A stretch of 43,414 bases of DNA from contig QCUL01000022.1 of the NCBI GenBank assembly GCA_003210755.1, positions 1 through 43,414 of the forward strand, written 5' to 3'. The notes under the pieces are model-generated. The model searched no databases. It was not told the origin of the DNA and was given only the letters and a program-made list of their open reading frames with translations. Both the position numbers and the translations under genes were made by a program. Of the stretch, positions 9,331-18,417 are shown in pieces. Position 1 is the first letter of the stretch. Every line of letters begins with the position of its first letter. This DNA is from Synechococcus sp. AG-679-C18. GTDB lineage: Bacteria; Cyanobacteriota; Cyanobacteriia; PCC-6307; Cyanobiaceae.

Positions 9331-10550
9331 ATGTCCCGAATCTTGTTTGTATTCCATGATTTTCGGGGCCGTTTCGTTATCTTGCACCTTCATTAGCGTC
9401 TCTAGGTCACCAAACCAGTTCTTTTGGTGGGCCAACATGTAAACCTTTTCATGTTCTCAAGCATTTCCCTTACGATTCGATGTTTCTGGGCGGAGTGCTG
9501 TCATTTCATCGTTTTTTTGCCATTCTTCAATCCAAATGCGTTTCGAGCAGCAACACTTGGTGCACGCTTAGAACAAATTTTTTCAATTCAAGCACACTCC
9601 TGATTTAGTTATTGGTCATCCGGATGGCGTGAGCTCCTTCCACTAAGAGTGCTTCTTCCTCAAACACCTATCTGGCATTAAGTTGAATCTACTTATTGTC
9701 ATCAAGGAGCCGATACTGATTTCACTATTGAAACCTCTCTATGGCAGGATTACGTCCGCCTTTCATTACGCCGAAGTATTCAGCTCCTTCCTCTTGATGA
9801 GCTCTATCAAAGAATTACTGTTACTTGGTGGCAATGGTCCACAGTTCCCAAACCTGACTAGATTTCTGTTGCTTTGATTCATGAGGGTGTTAATACATCA
9901 AGTATTCGCCCTTTAACTTCTCCCATTTCTTTCGGTCTTAAAAAGGCAAAAATTTCTATTAAAAGCGGTGATCCTGTTGTGATATTTGTCAATCGTAATT
10001 TGGAGTCTTATCGTGGTATTCATATTTCTATGCGCATGTTTCCTATCCTCCAACGCCTTCATCCCATTGTTCAGGCTGTCATTGTTGGTTCTGATGGCAT
10101 TAGTTACGATTAGCAGGCTCCAGGTGCTATTGGGTGAAAATCTTTTCTGTTAGAGGAATTAGGTAACACTCTTAACTATGCCAGGGTTCACTTTGTTTGT
10201 CAGGTTTGGTACTTTATCTTGCATCGTATTTTATAACTTAGTGCTTGTCACGCTTACCTTTCATATCCCTTTGTCCTCTGCTGGAGCCTTTTAGAAGCCA
10301 TGGTGTGTGGCTCTGTTGTTGGTTCTTCACCCTCCGCCGGTTCATGAGTTGATTCGTCATGGGTCTGATGGTTAGCTTGTCAATCTTTTGGTTGAGACCA
10401 ATTGGCTCGTCAGATTTTTCTGTCTTGAGTAATCCCTGGCAATAGAGAGAGCTTCGTCAAAACGCACGCCAAGCTGTAATTGATCGCTACGGTCTGAACC
10501 GCTTTTGTTTGTCTAGGCACATTGAAGCTGCCAACGCACTCCCAAGTGGA
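9331..10550 (+). pseudogene. Decayed group 1 (GT4-like) glycosyltransferase
   Basis: Translating successive frames recovers the parts of one glycosyltransferase in order. They are MSRILFVFHDF at 9331; RYLAPSLASLGHQTSSFGG from 9375; RAATLGARLEQIFSIQAHS near 9544; PDLVIGHPDG at 9599; GWRELLPLRVLLPQTPI at 9622; YCHQGADTDF at 9694; and HEGVNTSSIRP near 9877. Then come DPVVIFVNRNLESYRGIH, YARVHFVCQV, YLSYPFVLCWSLLEAMVCG and, near 10464, ARQAVIDRYGLNRFCLSRH. The HPGW-like motif and the LSWSLLEAMACG-like nucleotide-sugar-binding segment are typical of the family. At least five in-frame stops (for example at 9394, 9859, 10111, 10132) and several frame changes interrupt it, so it cannot make a full enzyme. 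Boundaries are approximate. Its place beside exported-protein genes suggests it once glycosylated a surface product. Confidence 0.85.
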
Positions 10551-10775
10551 TTCGTGTGTGTGTCATTTGTTTCGCCGTCGTATTGTCTTGACTTTTTGCA
10601 ATCAGGTTTGATTTTCCTGTTGAGAGCTGAGTTAACAAGCCTAATCCTCTTTTGTTGATATCCACTAATGAGTAATTGCAAATAAGTGCTGCTGCGTGCT
10701 TCTGTTGAAATGGTGTGTGTATGGTGAGAGAGTCCTGAGAGATGCCTCAGATTTCTCTCATTTGCAAGGTTCGAG

Positions 10776-11570
10776 ATGTACGACGTTTCGGCTGATTTTA
10801 GTTCTGCAGCTAGCGTATCCCTCTCTATGGATGCGCCTGTGGGCAACAGCTCTGGAAGTTTTGTTCCTCTTAGAGCGATGAGTTTTAATGTGAGTGATAA
10901 TTACAAGAATTCTTACGAGCTGGTTGCTTCTCCCGAAGTTGCTCAGAATCTTGATTTGGATCATTCACCAGCTTCACTTCCGACTGATCAATTTGACTCC
11001 TCATTAGGTTTTGGAGACCTGTCGACGCCTAATCACGTCAGTCAGTCGTTTGATCTAACTGTCAGTAACGACATACTTTCAAATCAATCCTTTGATTCCG
11101 TTTTTCTTGATGCTGCTCCTATTTCATCAGAAGTGAGTGTCGATTTCGATTCAATTGATTTCGATACAATTGCTTCTGCTGTGAGTGACATTGATACTGG
11201 CTGGTTGAATATCGGTGCTGTTACTGAGCCAGATCTTGCGTCACTCGCTAGTTCAGATATTGGTGCTTCAGTTCTATCTCAACCTGGTTCTGTAGATAGT
11301 TCTTTCACATTAGATTCTAATCTTTACGATCAATTCGTGGTTGGTTCATTACCTGATTTAGGTTCCTCTTCATTTGTTGGTTCCGATCTTGGCACTATTG
11401 CTGGTGTAGACGATGTCCATATTCAGGCATTGAGTTCTATGTCTATTGAAATTGGAATTGCAGATCAATCAATTAATATAAGTGGTAATATTTCTTCCAG
11501 CAACTCTCTAGATACTCTTGATTGCTTACATTCTGATGTTGTTTCAGATCAGAACACTATTAATCTTTGA
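10776..11570 (+). CDS. Ser/Asp-rich, extremely acidic protein of unknown function
   Basis: I do not recognise a family for this 264-residue protein. It is strongly biased: mostly Ser, Asp, Leu, Val, Ile and Gly, with one Arg and one Lys in the whole chain. Short repeats of the type SFDS, DFDSIDFDT and SDIG recur. There is no signal peptide or membrane helix. Composition and place, downstream of a type I secretion operon and facing an RTX-like gene, would fit unfolded acidic cargo for the exporter, but no clear RTX nonapeptide is visible. AAGG at 10766-10769 supports the ATG at 10776. The frame is intact although the glycosyltransferase just upstream is destroyed, which suggests that it is maintained. 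Convergent with the large gene at 11596, with 25 bp between the stops. Confidence 0.6.
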   Translation: MYDVSADFSSAASVSLSMDAPVGNSSGSFVPLRAMSFNVSDNYKNSYELVASPEVAQNLDLDHSPASLPTDQFDSSLGFGDLSTPNHVSQSFDLTVSNDILSNQSFDSVFLDAAPISSEVSVDFDSIDFDTIASAVSDIDTGWLNIGAVTEPDLASLASSDIGASVLSQPGSVDSSFTLDSNLYDQFVVGSLPDLGSSSFVGSDLGTIAGVDDVHIQALSSMSIEIGIADQSINISGNISSSNSLDTLDCLHSDVVSDQNTINL

Positions 11571-11595
11571 TCGTTTCTTTTTTTGTTCATATTTA

Positions 11596-14500
11596 TTAGG
11601 CCTTTTCTTCATTTGTTTTGATGTTAAGCCCGGGTAAATTTGCTAATAATCTGCTTTGATTGTCTTCATCAAGTCCGAAAGCATGTAGTTGATAATTTTC
11701 GTTATTGTTTGAAATTCCTAGAAATGGTTCGTTTTGTTCCGTGATGCCTTCACGAAGCATTTCTAGGGGAGCAATTGGTAAGAGTTTGGCATTAATTAAC
11801 GATTGTCCTTCAAGTCCTAAAAATCCCTCAAATCGATCACCTCCATCCAAGTCAACATCTCGTAATGTTGGTACGGTTGATGAATCCATCCATTGCGATC
11901 CTTCTTCTGCATCCAAACCATAAAACTGGTAAGTATCTGCGCCTTCGCCGGCACTGAATTCAAATGATGTATTTCCATCGTCCACCCAAGGGGTCCATTC
12001 GAGTGACAGTAAATCATTAAATGGAGTTGCGATGACAACATCGACACCAGCAAACGATCCTTCCTTTCCTAGCGATGTGACTCCTTTTCCTTCGTAGGCT
12101 TCTGTAAAACTAGAAGTTGAATAACCAGTTCCAATACCGCTGGCCTGATTTTTACCAAAATCAATGATTGTTTCACGACCCCAAGTTGAATAGTCCAATG
12201 TATCAATCCCTTCTCCCATCATTAACTTTCCACTTAATCCTCCTAAATTTTGCATAAGTACAACATCATCACTGAATTGGACATCAACAGCTTCGAAATT
12301 CATGAATTCAGTTTCGAATATATAACCATTACCTGACCTTACAAATTCTTCTGACGTAATGTTTTCTATTTCGTTTTCAGTGATCGGTGATATGGAATAT
12401 TTTCCATTTTCTATTTCATATACAGGTTCATTGGTTAGTTTTGAGTATGTTTTTCCTTTTATTTCAAATATTTCCTCACTTGTCAAAGTGTTTTCTGTAT
12501 CGTTTTCTATGTCTTTAGTTTCTCCCATGCCTATTTGATTGCCATAATTGTTGTCTATTGAATTTTCTTCGCTTGTTAATATGTTATTTTCTATATTATT
12601 TTGTGTCTCTTCTGTTTTTTCGATTAGTTGTCTGTTTTTAAAGTCGATCAGTTCGCTATTGGTTGTACCTACAAGCCTTATTCTATCGCTGTTATTTTTT
12701 CCACTACTGATGATCTGATCATACCCTAGGTAAGCATCAATTATTTGATGCTGCTCAGGGCTCATGATCTCCCAACTATTATCATCTGTATTTAACCTTT
12801 CTTCAAAGTATTCTCCAGTTTGGGAGCCTGAGCCATAGTATTCAATCTTTTCAATATACAGAGTCGAGCCATCTCTCGCTCTATATCCTGCGATGTTTTC
12901 ATTTCTAGCTAAGTTTCTGCTTATTTCTTTTCCAGATATTGTTAGTGCATTTTCCCCTTGCCCAATTACAAATTTTGAATTATCGGATATTTTCCCATTT
13001 ATATTGATTTCATTTTCACCTGTTCCTACGTCAATTATTGATCCTTTCATCCCACCGATATCACCTCGCAGTGTAATTAAATCGTTCCCCGACCCTGTCA
13101 GTAGTGTTGAATCGTAAAGAGAATATGTTTCTATCAAGATTTCTTGATTGCTCAGAGATTTTTCCAGGTGTGTTAAGTCTGCTTTTATGTATTCCATTAT
13201 GAAGGCTGCAATACTTACCTCATCGTCTCCATCTCCCATGGTGACAATACTATCCTTTATACCGACACTCCTTGCTTTTATATCTACGATCACTGATGAT
13301 TCCTTTAATGATTCAGTGCATTCAAAACTTAGATCTATTCCATACTGAGATACGTCTGCCTCTGGCTCGTACAAGGTAACTGAATCTATTGGAGTTATTC
13401 TTGCATCGTTTTCTGCCGTGCTCGTAAAGTCCACAACCTGGTTTGTTTTTACTTCCCTTCCAATTTGTATTCTATTGTTTTCTATATCAATGTTTTTAAC
13501 ATGATAGTCTATTCCTCCATATACTCCTCCATTTTCTGTTTTGAAAGAAATGATCTCATCCTCCTTTAAATTTATTAGTATTTCTGGTGTGATTTCAGTT
13601 ATGTAATCGCTATTTAGCTCTCCTGTATCTACCATCTTTACTTTTCCTAAGTCTATTTTGTCTTCCATTGTTTTGCCTTGATAGACTGAATAGTCTTTAT
13701 TGTGTAATGGTATTACTAGTGATGTAAATACGGTCTCTATGATTTCATTGTCATATAAGTCAAAGCCTGTATTAGCAGCCCCTGTCATTGCTGTAAACAC
13801 ATTTAATTGATCTTGTCCACTTAATCCAACGAATTCTTGTTTGTCTAGTTCCTGTTTGTTTGATCGATAAAGAAATGAAATTGGTTGTTGATCCCATTCC
13901 AAAATTGGTTTTAACTCCCATGTTCCGTTTGCAGAAACGTATAGATCACCTACTTTTTCGATATTGTGCGGACTTGGCCCATCTCCTTTTTCATTAAGTG
14001 TTGGTATAGTCCAGCTATTACCCTCATCTATTGAATATTCTTTTATTTTAGATTTTAATTTCTCATTAATTTCGAATTCATCCTTTTGCCGATCATTAAA
14101 TACATTATCTTTTAGATTTATTGTTGATAGTTCTGAATTATTGATGCCTGTTGCTTCAAGCCTTAGTTTTATATCGGCTTCTTTGCTATTTCCCAGTCCA
14201 TAAATCCTGTTTGCCATTATAGTTTCAAACTGTAGTAGATCTATTTGTTTTGCCCCTATCCAAGTTGATTTGTTAAACGCTGTAGCCTCACTGACTGTAT
14301 CAATTACAGCTTTGCTTCCGCTTTCAATGCAAATATCATTTATATCAACTGCTGATGCTAAAAAAGTTCCTTCTACCTTTGCTGCTTCTCCGGCCGATTC
14401 ATTTATACCATAGTTATAGAGTTCTTGTTCCACAGAAGCATTTGTAGATTCTGAGTCTGATATTGTTTTTGAATGCCTAAACACCAGACTGTCTCTTGTC

Positions 14501-15165
14501 ATATTTTCTAATGCTCTATTTCGATTGAAGCTAAACAGTGATTTATTGATTCCGATTACTTTCCCACTATTTATTGCGTCTGCTGTTTCTTTATCGCTTC
14601 TTGTTCTTGCTACAACTTCAGTTAAGGCATCAACTTCTATTAAAGGTGGGTCAATTCTTTCTGGCTCTGGCCATGGGGTGTATTCCCAGGAATGTTCCCC
14701 AGGTGGACCTACTGGATCCTCAGGTGGCGGATCCACTGGTATCGGTATCGGTGTTATGGTTTGACCTGTTTCTGATTGTAATGCTGAGTCTTTATTTCTC
14801 GGGTTTGAACTTTGGCCGCCAATTTTTCTTCTTGGAGATGGAATATTTCCTATTTGATTTATTGGTGATATAATATTGCTACTTTTCAGATTTGATGTTT
14901 TTTGTAATGGTAATCTAGGTAATTGTGATAAGTTGTTTACTACGCTGCTTGGCATGTTGTTCCTTGTATTGTCTGATACTAAATCCAAAGTTGACAGTTC
15001 CCAATAGGGCATATCCCCAACATCTGTTGTGAATTTTCCGATATTTATATTTCCTGGTTCTGGTACTGGTCCACCTCTTCTTCTTCCTATTAGTGCTCCT
15101 ATTGCTGGCTTTTCTAGTAGTAAAAACAACAGTGCAAGTGCTGTCCCAGTGAGGACCCCCTCCAA
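11596..15165 (-). CDS. Large RTX-like repeat surface protein with hydrophobic N-terminus
   Basis: The frame gives 1189 residues from TTG 15165. Residues about 6-18 are hydrophobic (TGTALALLFLLLEKPAIGAL), followed by RRRGG and a long Pro/Ser/Asn-rich stretch. RTX-like units lie at about 640 (GDGDDEVSI), 686 (LLTGSGNDLITLRGD), 981 (GEGIDTLDYS) and 1073 (GEGADTYQF), so it is probably a Ca2+-binding extracellular protein. The Asn/Glu/Ile-rich middle and AT-rich codons differ from the core genes nearby. The start is doubtful. TTG 15165 has no good ribosome site, while the frame stays open upstream to 15240. A strong GGGAGG (15262-15267) precedes a TTG at 15257 in another frame that hits TAG after nine codons. 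One indel near 15240 would join them. Export by the nearby type I system is inferred; the N-terminal helix instead suggests Sec export or an anchor. Confidence 0.75.
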   Translation of the reverse strand: MEGVLTGTALALLFLLLEKPAIGALIGRRRGGPVPEPGNINIGKFTTDVGDMPYWELSTLDLVSDNTRNNMPSSVVNNLSQLPRLPLQKTSNLKSSNIISPINQIGNIPSPRRKIGGQSSNPRNKDSALQSETGQTITPIPIPVDPPPEDPVGPPGEHSWEYTPWPEPERIDPPLIEVDALTEVVARTRSDKETADAINSGKVIGINKSLFSFNRNRALENMTRDSLVFRHSKTISDSESTNASVEQELYNYGINESAGEAAKVEGTFLASAVDINDICIESGSKAVIDTVSEATAFNKSTWIGAKQIDLLQFETIMANRIYGLGNSKEADIKLRLEATGINNSELSTINLKDNVFNDRQKDEFEINEKLKSKIKEYSIDEGNSWTIPTLNEKGDGPSPHNIEKVGDLYVSANGTWELKPILEWDQQPISFLYRSNKQELDKQEFVGLSGQDQLNVFTAMTGAANTGFDLYDNEIIETVFTSLVIPLHNKDYSVYQGKTMEDKIDLGKVKMVDTGELNSDYITEITPEILINLKEDEIISFKTENGGVYGGIDYHVKNIDIENNRIQIGREVKTNQVVDFTSTAENDARITPIDSVTLYEPEADVSQYGIDLSFECTESLKESSVIVDIKARSVGIKDSIVTMGDGDDEVSIAAFIMEYIKADLTHLEKSLSNQEILIETYSLYDSTLLTGSGNDLITLRGDIGGMKGSIIDVGTGENEININGKISDNSKFVIGQGENALTISGKEISRNLARNENIAGYRARDGSTLYIEKIEYYGSGSQTGEYFEERLNTDDNSWEIMSPEQHQIIDAYLGYDQIISSGKNNSDRIRLVGTTNSELIDFKNRQLIEKTEETQNNIENNILTSEENSIDNNYGNQIGMGETKDIENDTENTLTSEEIFEIKGKTYSKLTNEPVYEIENGKYSISPITENEIENITSEEFVRSGNGYIFETEFMNFEAVDVQFSDDVVLMQNLGGLSGKLMMGEGIDTLDYSTWGRETIIDFGKNQASGIGTGYSTSSFTEAYEGKGVTSLGKEGSFAGVDVVIATPFNDLLSLEWTPWVDDGNTSFEFSAGEGADTYQFYGLDAEEGSQWMDSSTVPTLRDVDLDGGDRFEGFLGLEGQSLINAKLLPIAPLEMLREGITEQNEPFLGISNNNENYQLHAFGLDEDNQSRLLANLPGLNIKTNEEKA

Positions 15166-15431
15166 AGAAACACGTTGATCATCTTTTTTTAGATCAACGG
15201 CCCGCCTGATTTTGGCGATTTTGAATGCTATTTGTTTGAATTACGCTTAGATATCAATTTACCTCCCTAACTCTCCATGATAATTATATTGCTTGTTTCA
15301 CGTGTTTCTTCAAACCTTCAAATCCACATCGGTAGTGAGATCCTAATTCAATCCATATTTGCTTATGGATTAGACATCTGTAATTTTTTATTTTTTTGTT
15401 TGATTGAGGTCTTCAAGTAATAATTATATGT

Positions 15432-16400
15432 TTATTCGTTATCAAGTATTAATGTTCCCATTTCTCCATTCAGTATGGCTTTTCCTCCCATTGGTAGGGC
15501 CATATTTGGAAGTCCGTGACCAATTGGAAGGTCCATTATTAAGGGTACATTTAGATCACTTAGACGCTCCTTTAGAATTTCATTCATTGAAAAATCTCCT
15601 TTTTCCACTTCTCCTTTCCATTTGAACCGGCCCGTTGCGATCCCGGCAATACCGTGAAGCACTCCTGATGTGCGCCACTGTGTGAGCATGCGATCAATTC
15701 GGTAAGGGGCTTCTCCTATATCTTCCAGGACCAAAATTGTTTTATTTAAATTCGGAAACCATTTTGTACCGATGAGATGGGTGGCAACCGTTAGGTTGCA
15801 GATGATAAGAGGCCCACTGGCTACGCCTGAGTTAATGGGTTTCCCATTAAGTGGGGCTACTTTTTCTTTCTTAAGGAGTTTTGTTGTGCGTTTCCACTGC
15901 TTTTCAGGTCCTGTTGTAGAGCCGTGTATCGCTCCTTTTAATCCTGCAGACCATTGTGCCATCAGCATAGAGCTGGTGTCTGAAAAGCCTAGTGTCCAAA
16001 GTGCTCGGTTTGGAAAGCGAAAGCCAGCTTCTAAGACTCTGGCCCCCCCCCACCCAGCGCCAACATAAATCAGACCATCGAGATCGGGATTTTTCCAGGC
16101 ATTTTCTAGATCTTCTACACGCTGTTGATCTGTTCCTGAGAACCATCTCCACTGTCGCTTGACTGATTCAGGTACTTCTAATGTCCAACCCTCAACCTCG
16201 CACCTTTTTACCAGCAAGTTTAAGTCTGTTTCAGGATCAATCCAAGTTCCAGTATTCACGGCTCTCAGCCTAGACCCTTGTTTTAACGGTCCTAGTTCAG
16301 ATGTTTTTTGCTTTTTGGCGGCCACACCACTTGCGGTGAATGGAACTGCCATTGCTAATGCCGCTGGGATGCCGAGAGAGAGAAGTGAACGTCGATTCAT
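15432..16400 (-). CDS. LD-carboxypeptidase-like protein (peptidase S66 family), Tat signal
   Basis: The product has 322 residues and belongs to the S66 family (LdcA/MccF), serine peptidases that cut the L,D bond of murein tetrapeptides in peptidoglycan recycling or cleave microcin-type adducts. Visible features are the nucleophile elbow GFSDTSS (Ser at about 141), the Glu region LEDIGEAPYRIDRML, and the His region PIGHGLPNMALP near the C-terminus (about 302). The N-terminus MNRRSLLSLG plus a hydrophobic stretch ending in AAK is a twin-arginine-type signal, so this form should act outside the cytoplasm, whereas E. coli LdcA is cytosolic. ATG 16400 fits the signal peptide. A run of nine G on the coding strand (16043-16051) encodes part of GWGGA. 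The gene stands alone between the RTX-like gene and purQ. Confidence 0.85.
   Translation of the reverse strand: MNRRSLLSLGIPAALAMAVPFTASGVAAKKQKTSELGPLKQGSRLRAVNTGTWIDPETDLNLLVKRCEVEGWTLEVPESVKRQWRWFSGTDQQRVEDLENAWKNPDLDGLIYVGAGWGGARVLEAGFRFPNRALWTLGFSDTSSMLMAQWSAGLKGAIHGSTTGPEKQWKRTTKLLKKEKVAPLNGKPINSGVASGPLIICNLTVATHLIGTKWFPNLNKTILVLEDIGEAPYRIDRMLTQWRTSGVLHGIAGIATGRFKWKGEVEKGDFSMNEILKERLSDLNVPLIMDLPIGHGLPNMALPMGGKAILNGEMGTLILDNE
16043..16051. repeat. C9 (coding-strand G9) homopolymer inside the S66 peptidase gene
   Basis: Nine consecutive C on the + strand lie within the LD-carboxypeptidase-like gene. Runs of this length are prone to slippage, and a one-base change here would put the second two thirds of the protein, including the catalytic His region, out of frame. 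In the present sequence the gene is in frame. Confidence 0.7.
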
Positions 16401-16646
16401 TTGAAATCAATACCACGTGGCTGACTACTTTTGCAATTAGTTAATTCAATACTGTAGGTATTTATTATAGTTAGATAGATAGTTTACTGTTGGTCGTCGC
16501 TGATTTACTGTCAATGCCTTGGTGTGCTATTTCTGTTAATGATATTGTGCTTATTTTAATTTTTGCTATTAATTGATTGATCTCATTGTTTCCATTATGG
16601 GATTGTTTGCTAAACGTTTTTGCTGACTTCAGTGATGTGATTTAAA

Positions 16647-17306
16647 TTATAGGCGATTAATTAAAGCCTCTATCAATTTGCGTCCATCAACTCCTCCTGT
16701 CGCTGGATCACATGCTCGTTCGGGATGTGGCATTAGTCCGAGTACATTACCCTTTTGATTTGTAACTCCTGCGATATCTGCAACGGATCCATTGGGATTT
16801 TGGCTATATGTCAGTGCAATACTGTCATCGTCTTGAAGTGCTTTCAGAGTGTCATCACTGCATTGGTAACGACCTTCCCCATGGGCAATGGGCAGCTGGA
16901 TAGAGCCGTCTTTCTCGAAGTTAGACAGCCATGGAGTTCGGTTACTCACCACCTTGAGTGGTGCGTCTTCACAGATGAAATGCATCCCAGAGTTCCTTGT
17001 TAGAGCGCCCGGTAATAATCCAAGCTCAGTGAGTATCTGAAAACCGTTGCAGATTCCCAGCACTTTCCCGCCATTGTTTGCAAATTCAACGAGGGAGCTG
17101 AGCACTGGAGCGAATCTGGCTATGGCACCACAACGCAAATAATCCCCATAACTGAAGCCACCGGGTAGGACAACTGCATCTAATTGACTTAGATCTGTTT
17201 CCTCATGCCAAAGGTATCGGGTTGGTATGCCAATGCATCCCTGGGTTGCCCAGCGTACGTCTCGGTCGCAATTTGAACCAGGAAAGACAACAACACCTAT
17301 GCTCAT
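16647..17306 (-). CDS. purQ: Phosphoribosylformylglycinamidine synthase subunit PurQ
   Basis: The 219-residue product is the glutaminase subunit of FGAM synthase (EC 6.3.5.3), which supplies ammonia for step 4 of purine synthesis together with PurS and PurL. It shows the class I glutamine amidotransferase fold: [15 protein letters not shown], the nucleophile elbow GICNGFQIL (Cys at about residue 86) and the His/Glu pair in [10 protein letters not shown] (about 195). Length is normal for the small bacterial PurQ. ATG 17306 overlaps the purS stop by 4 bp (ATGA), so the two are translated together. purL is not in the window. Confidence 0.97.
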   Translation of the reverse strand: MSIGVVVFPGSNCDRDVRWATQGCIGIPTRYLWHEETDLSQLDAVVLPGGFSYGDYLRCGAIARFAPVLSSLVEFANNGGKVLGICNGFQILTELGLLPGALTRNSGMHFICEDAPLKVVSNRTPWLSNFEKDGSIQLPIAHGEGRYQCSDDTLKALQDDDSIALTYSQNPNGSVADIAGVTNQKGNVLGLMPHPERACDPATGGVDGRKLIEALINRL

Positions 17307-17557
17307 GACAATTTCAGTTCCAATGTCCAGTCTTCAATGACGGGATTAGCTAGGAGTCGATCGCTCATCAGTTCAACTTGTTGACGAGCGTCCATTTCAT
17401 TAGAAGCTTCGAGCTCAATTTCTACTACTTTTCCTATGCGGAGGTTTTCGATACCTTCAACACCCAAACGGTTAGCTGCTGAACGAGTGGCTTCACCGGC
17501 TGGATCAAGAACAGAAGGTCGTAGATGCACTAAAACACGAGCTTGATAATGAGGCAT
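17303..17557 (-). CDS. purS: Phosphoribosylformylglycinamidine synthase subunit PurS
   Basis: This 84-residue protein is the small PurS subunit that bridges PurQ and PurL in the multi-subunit FGAM synthase. Typical features are the N-terminal [20 protein letters not shown] segment, [18 protein letters not shown], and a C-terminal [17 protein letters not shown] stretch (here [13 protein letters not shown]). It is first in the purSQ pair, with a 4-bp overlap to purQ. The purSQ promoter should lie in the long AT-rich region to its right; no clear promoter could be picked out. Confidence 0.96.
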   Translation of the reverse strand: MPHYQARVLVHLRPSVLDPAGEATRSAANRLGVEGIENLRIGKVVEIELEASNEMDARQQVELMSDRLLANPVIEDWTLELKLS

Positions 17558-18417
17558 TGGCTAGGGGCGGTAGTCATTTTATTTTGGCAGATCGTTGACC
17601 TGTTTTCAGTCTGTTTGATTTCAGGCCGATAGCTCTACATTTGTTATTGAACCCATTAATGGCGTTCAAGTACTTGACATCAATAGTTTAGCCTTACTTT
17701 ACTTGTATTTGTCAGCTCTACCGCTGTTATTTCTCATCACGCACTAATAAGTGTTCTTTGAATTTATGTAGTCATTGTTGTTTCCAAGACTTTTTGTCAT
17801 CATGTCTGTACTGTTTGGCTCCCTATCAAGGTGATTGAGGTTAGTTTTACAAATCCAGTCAGCCATCTTTTTGCATCTTTCAGGAGTAACTCCAGTGTTG
17901 ATCTAGGTTGGATTGATGCCATTAGGAAGCACTTCTCAGGTCTTGGCAAAAGTTCATCCCCGGGCTGTATCTTTAGCTTTAATCGTTGACATGATAAATA
18001 TGATCATGGTTTTGTTTTTTTGTAAATATACTTTTCGCGATTTATTGATATTTATTTATACAGTATATCTGTGAATCTAAAATATCTTTATGAGGTGCTA
18101 GGTGCTGATGGTTGCTTTGCTTTGGTAATGATCTTTTTCAAGTTGTGTTAATTTAGTGGTATCAGGTGGGGATTCAATAATTAGTTAATATCTTTTCCAA
18201 TGCACTTTATTTTATCCTTGATTTTTCAATGTAATCTGCCATATTTAATTGCTATGCTGCTTATTCAAGTTGCTTTCGATTTCCAGTAAAAAATTGTGTG
18301 CATATCCTTTTTATTCTTGTTTTTTAGGATACATCTCCATTGTATCAGCAACTTAGAGCATGATGAGCATACTAGGTAAAAGGTTAAAAGTAATAAAAAA
18401 TTATTAATTGAAGGGAA
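17558..18417. other. 860-bp AT-rich region without a firm gene
   Basis: The region upstream of purS holds no gene I can support. Two overlapping minus-strand frames around 17744-17920 read sensibly but are short. One, with ATG at 17866 and stop at 17744, would give 40 residues beginning MADWICKTNLNHLDRE. The same frame reads NTGVTPERCKK just before that ATG and has a TAG upstream, so it may be the remains of a small gene. The rest is T-rich with many stops. Confidence 0.5.

Noticed and set aside
10487-10846. 119-codon minus-strand frame over the pseudogene end
   Set aside because: It lies opposite glycosyltransferase remnants and the start of the acidic gene, and its residues show no domain pattern.
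476-15165. Naming the RTX-like proteins as SwmA/SwmB motility proteins
   Set aside because: Swimming Synechococcus have type I exported surface proteins, but nothing in the present sequences identifies either one; size and repeats do not settle it.
15240-15260. Programmed -1 frameshift site at AAACAAA in the large RTX-like gene
   Set aside because: The heptamer does not fit the X XXY YYZ slippery pattern and no downstream stimulatory structure is evident; a plain indel is simpler.
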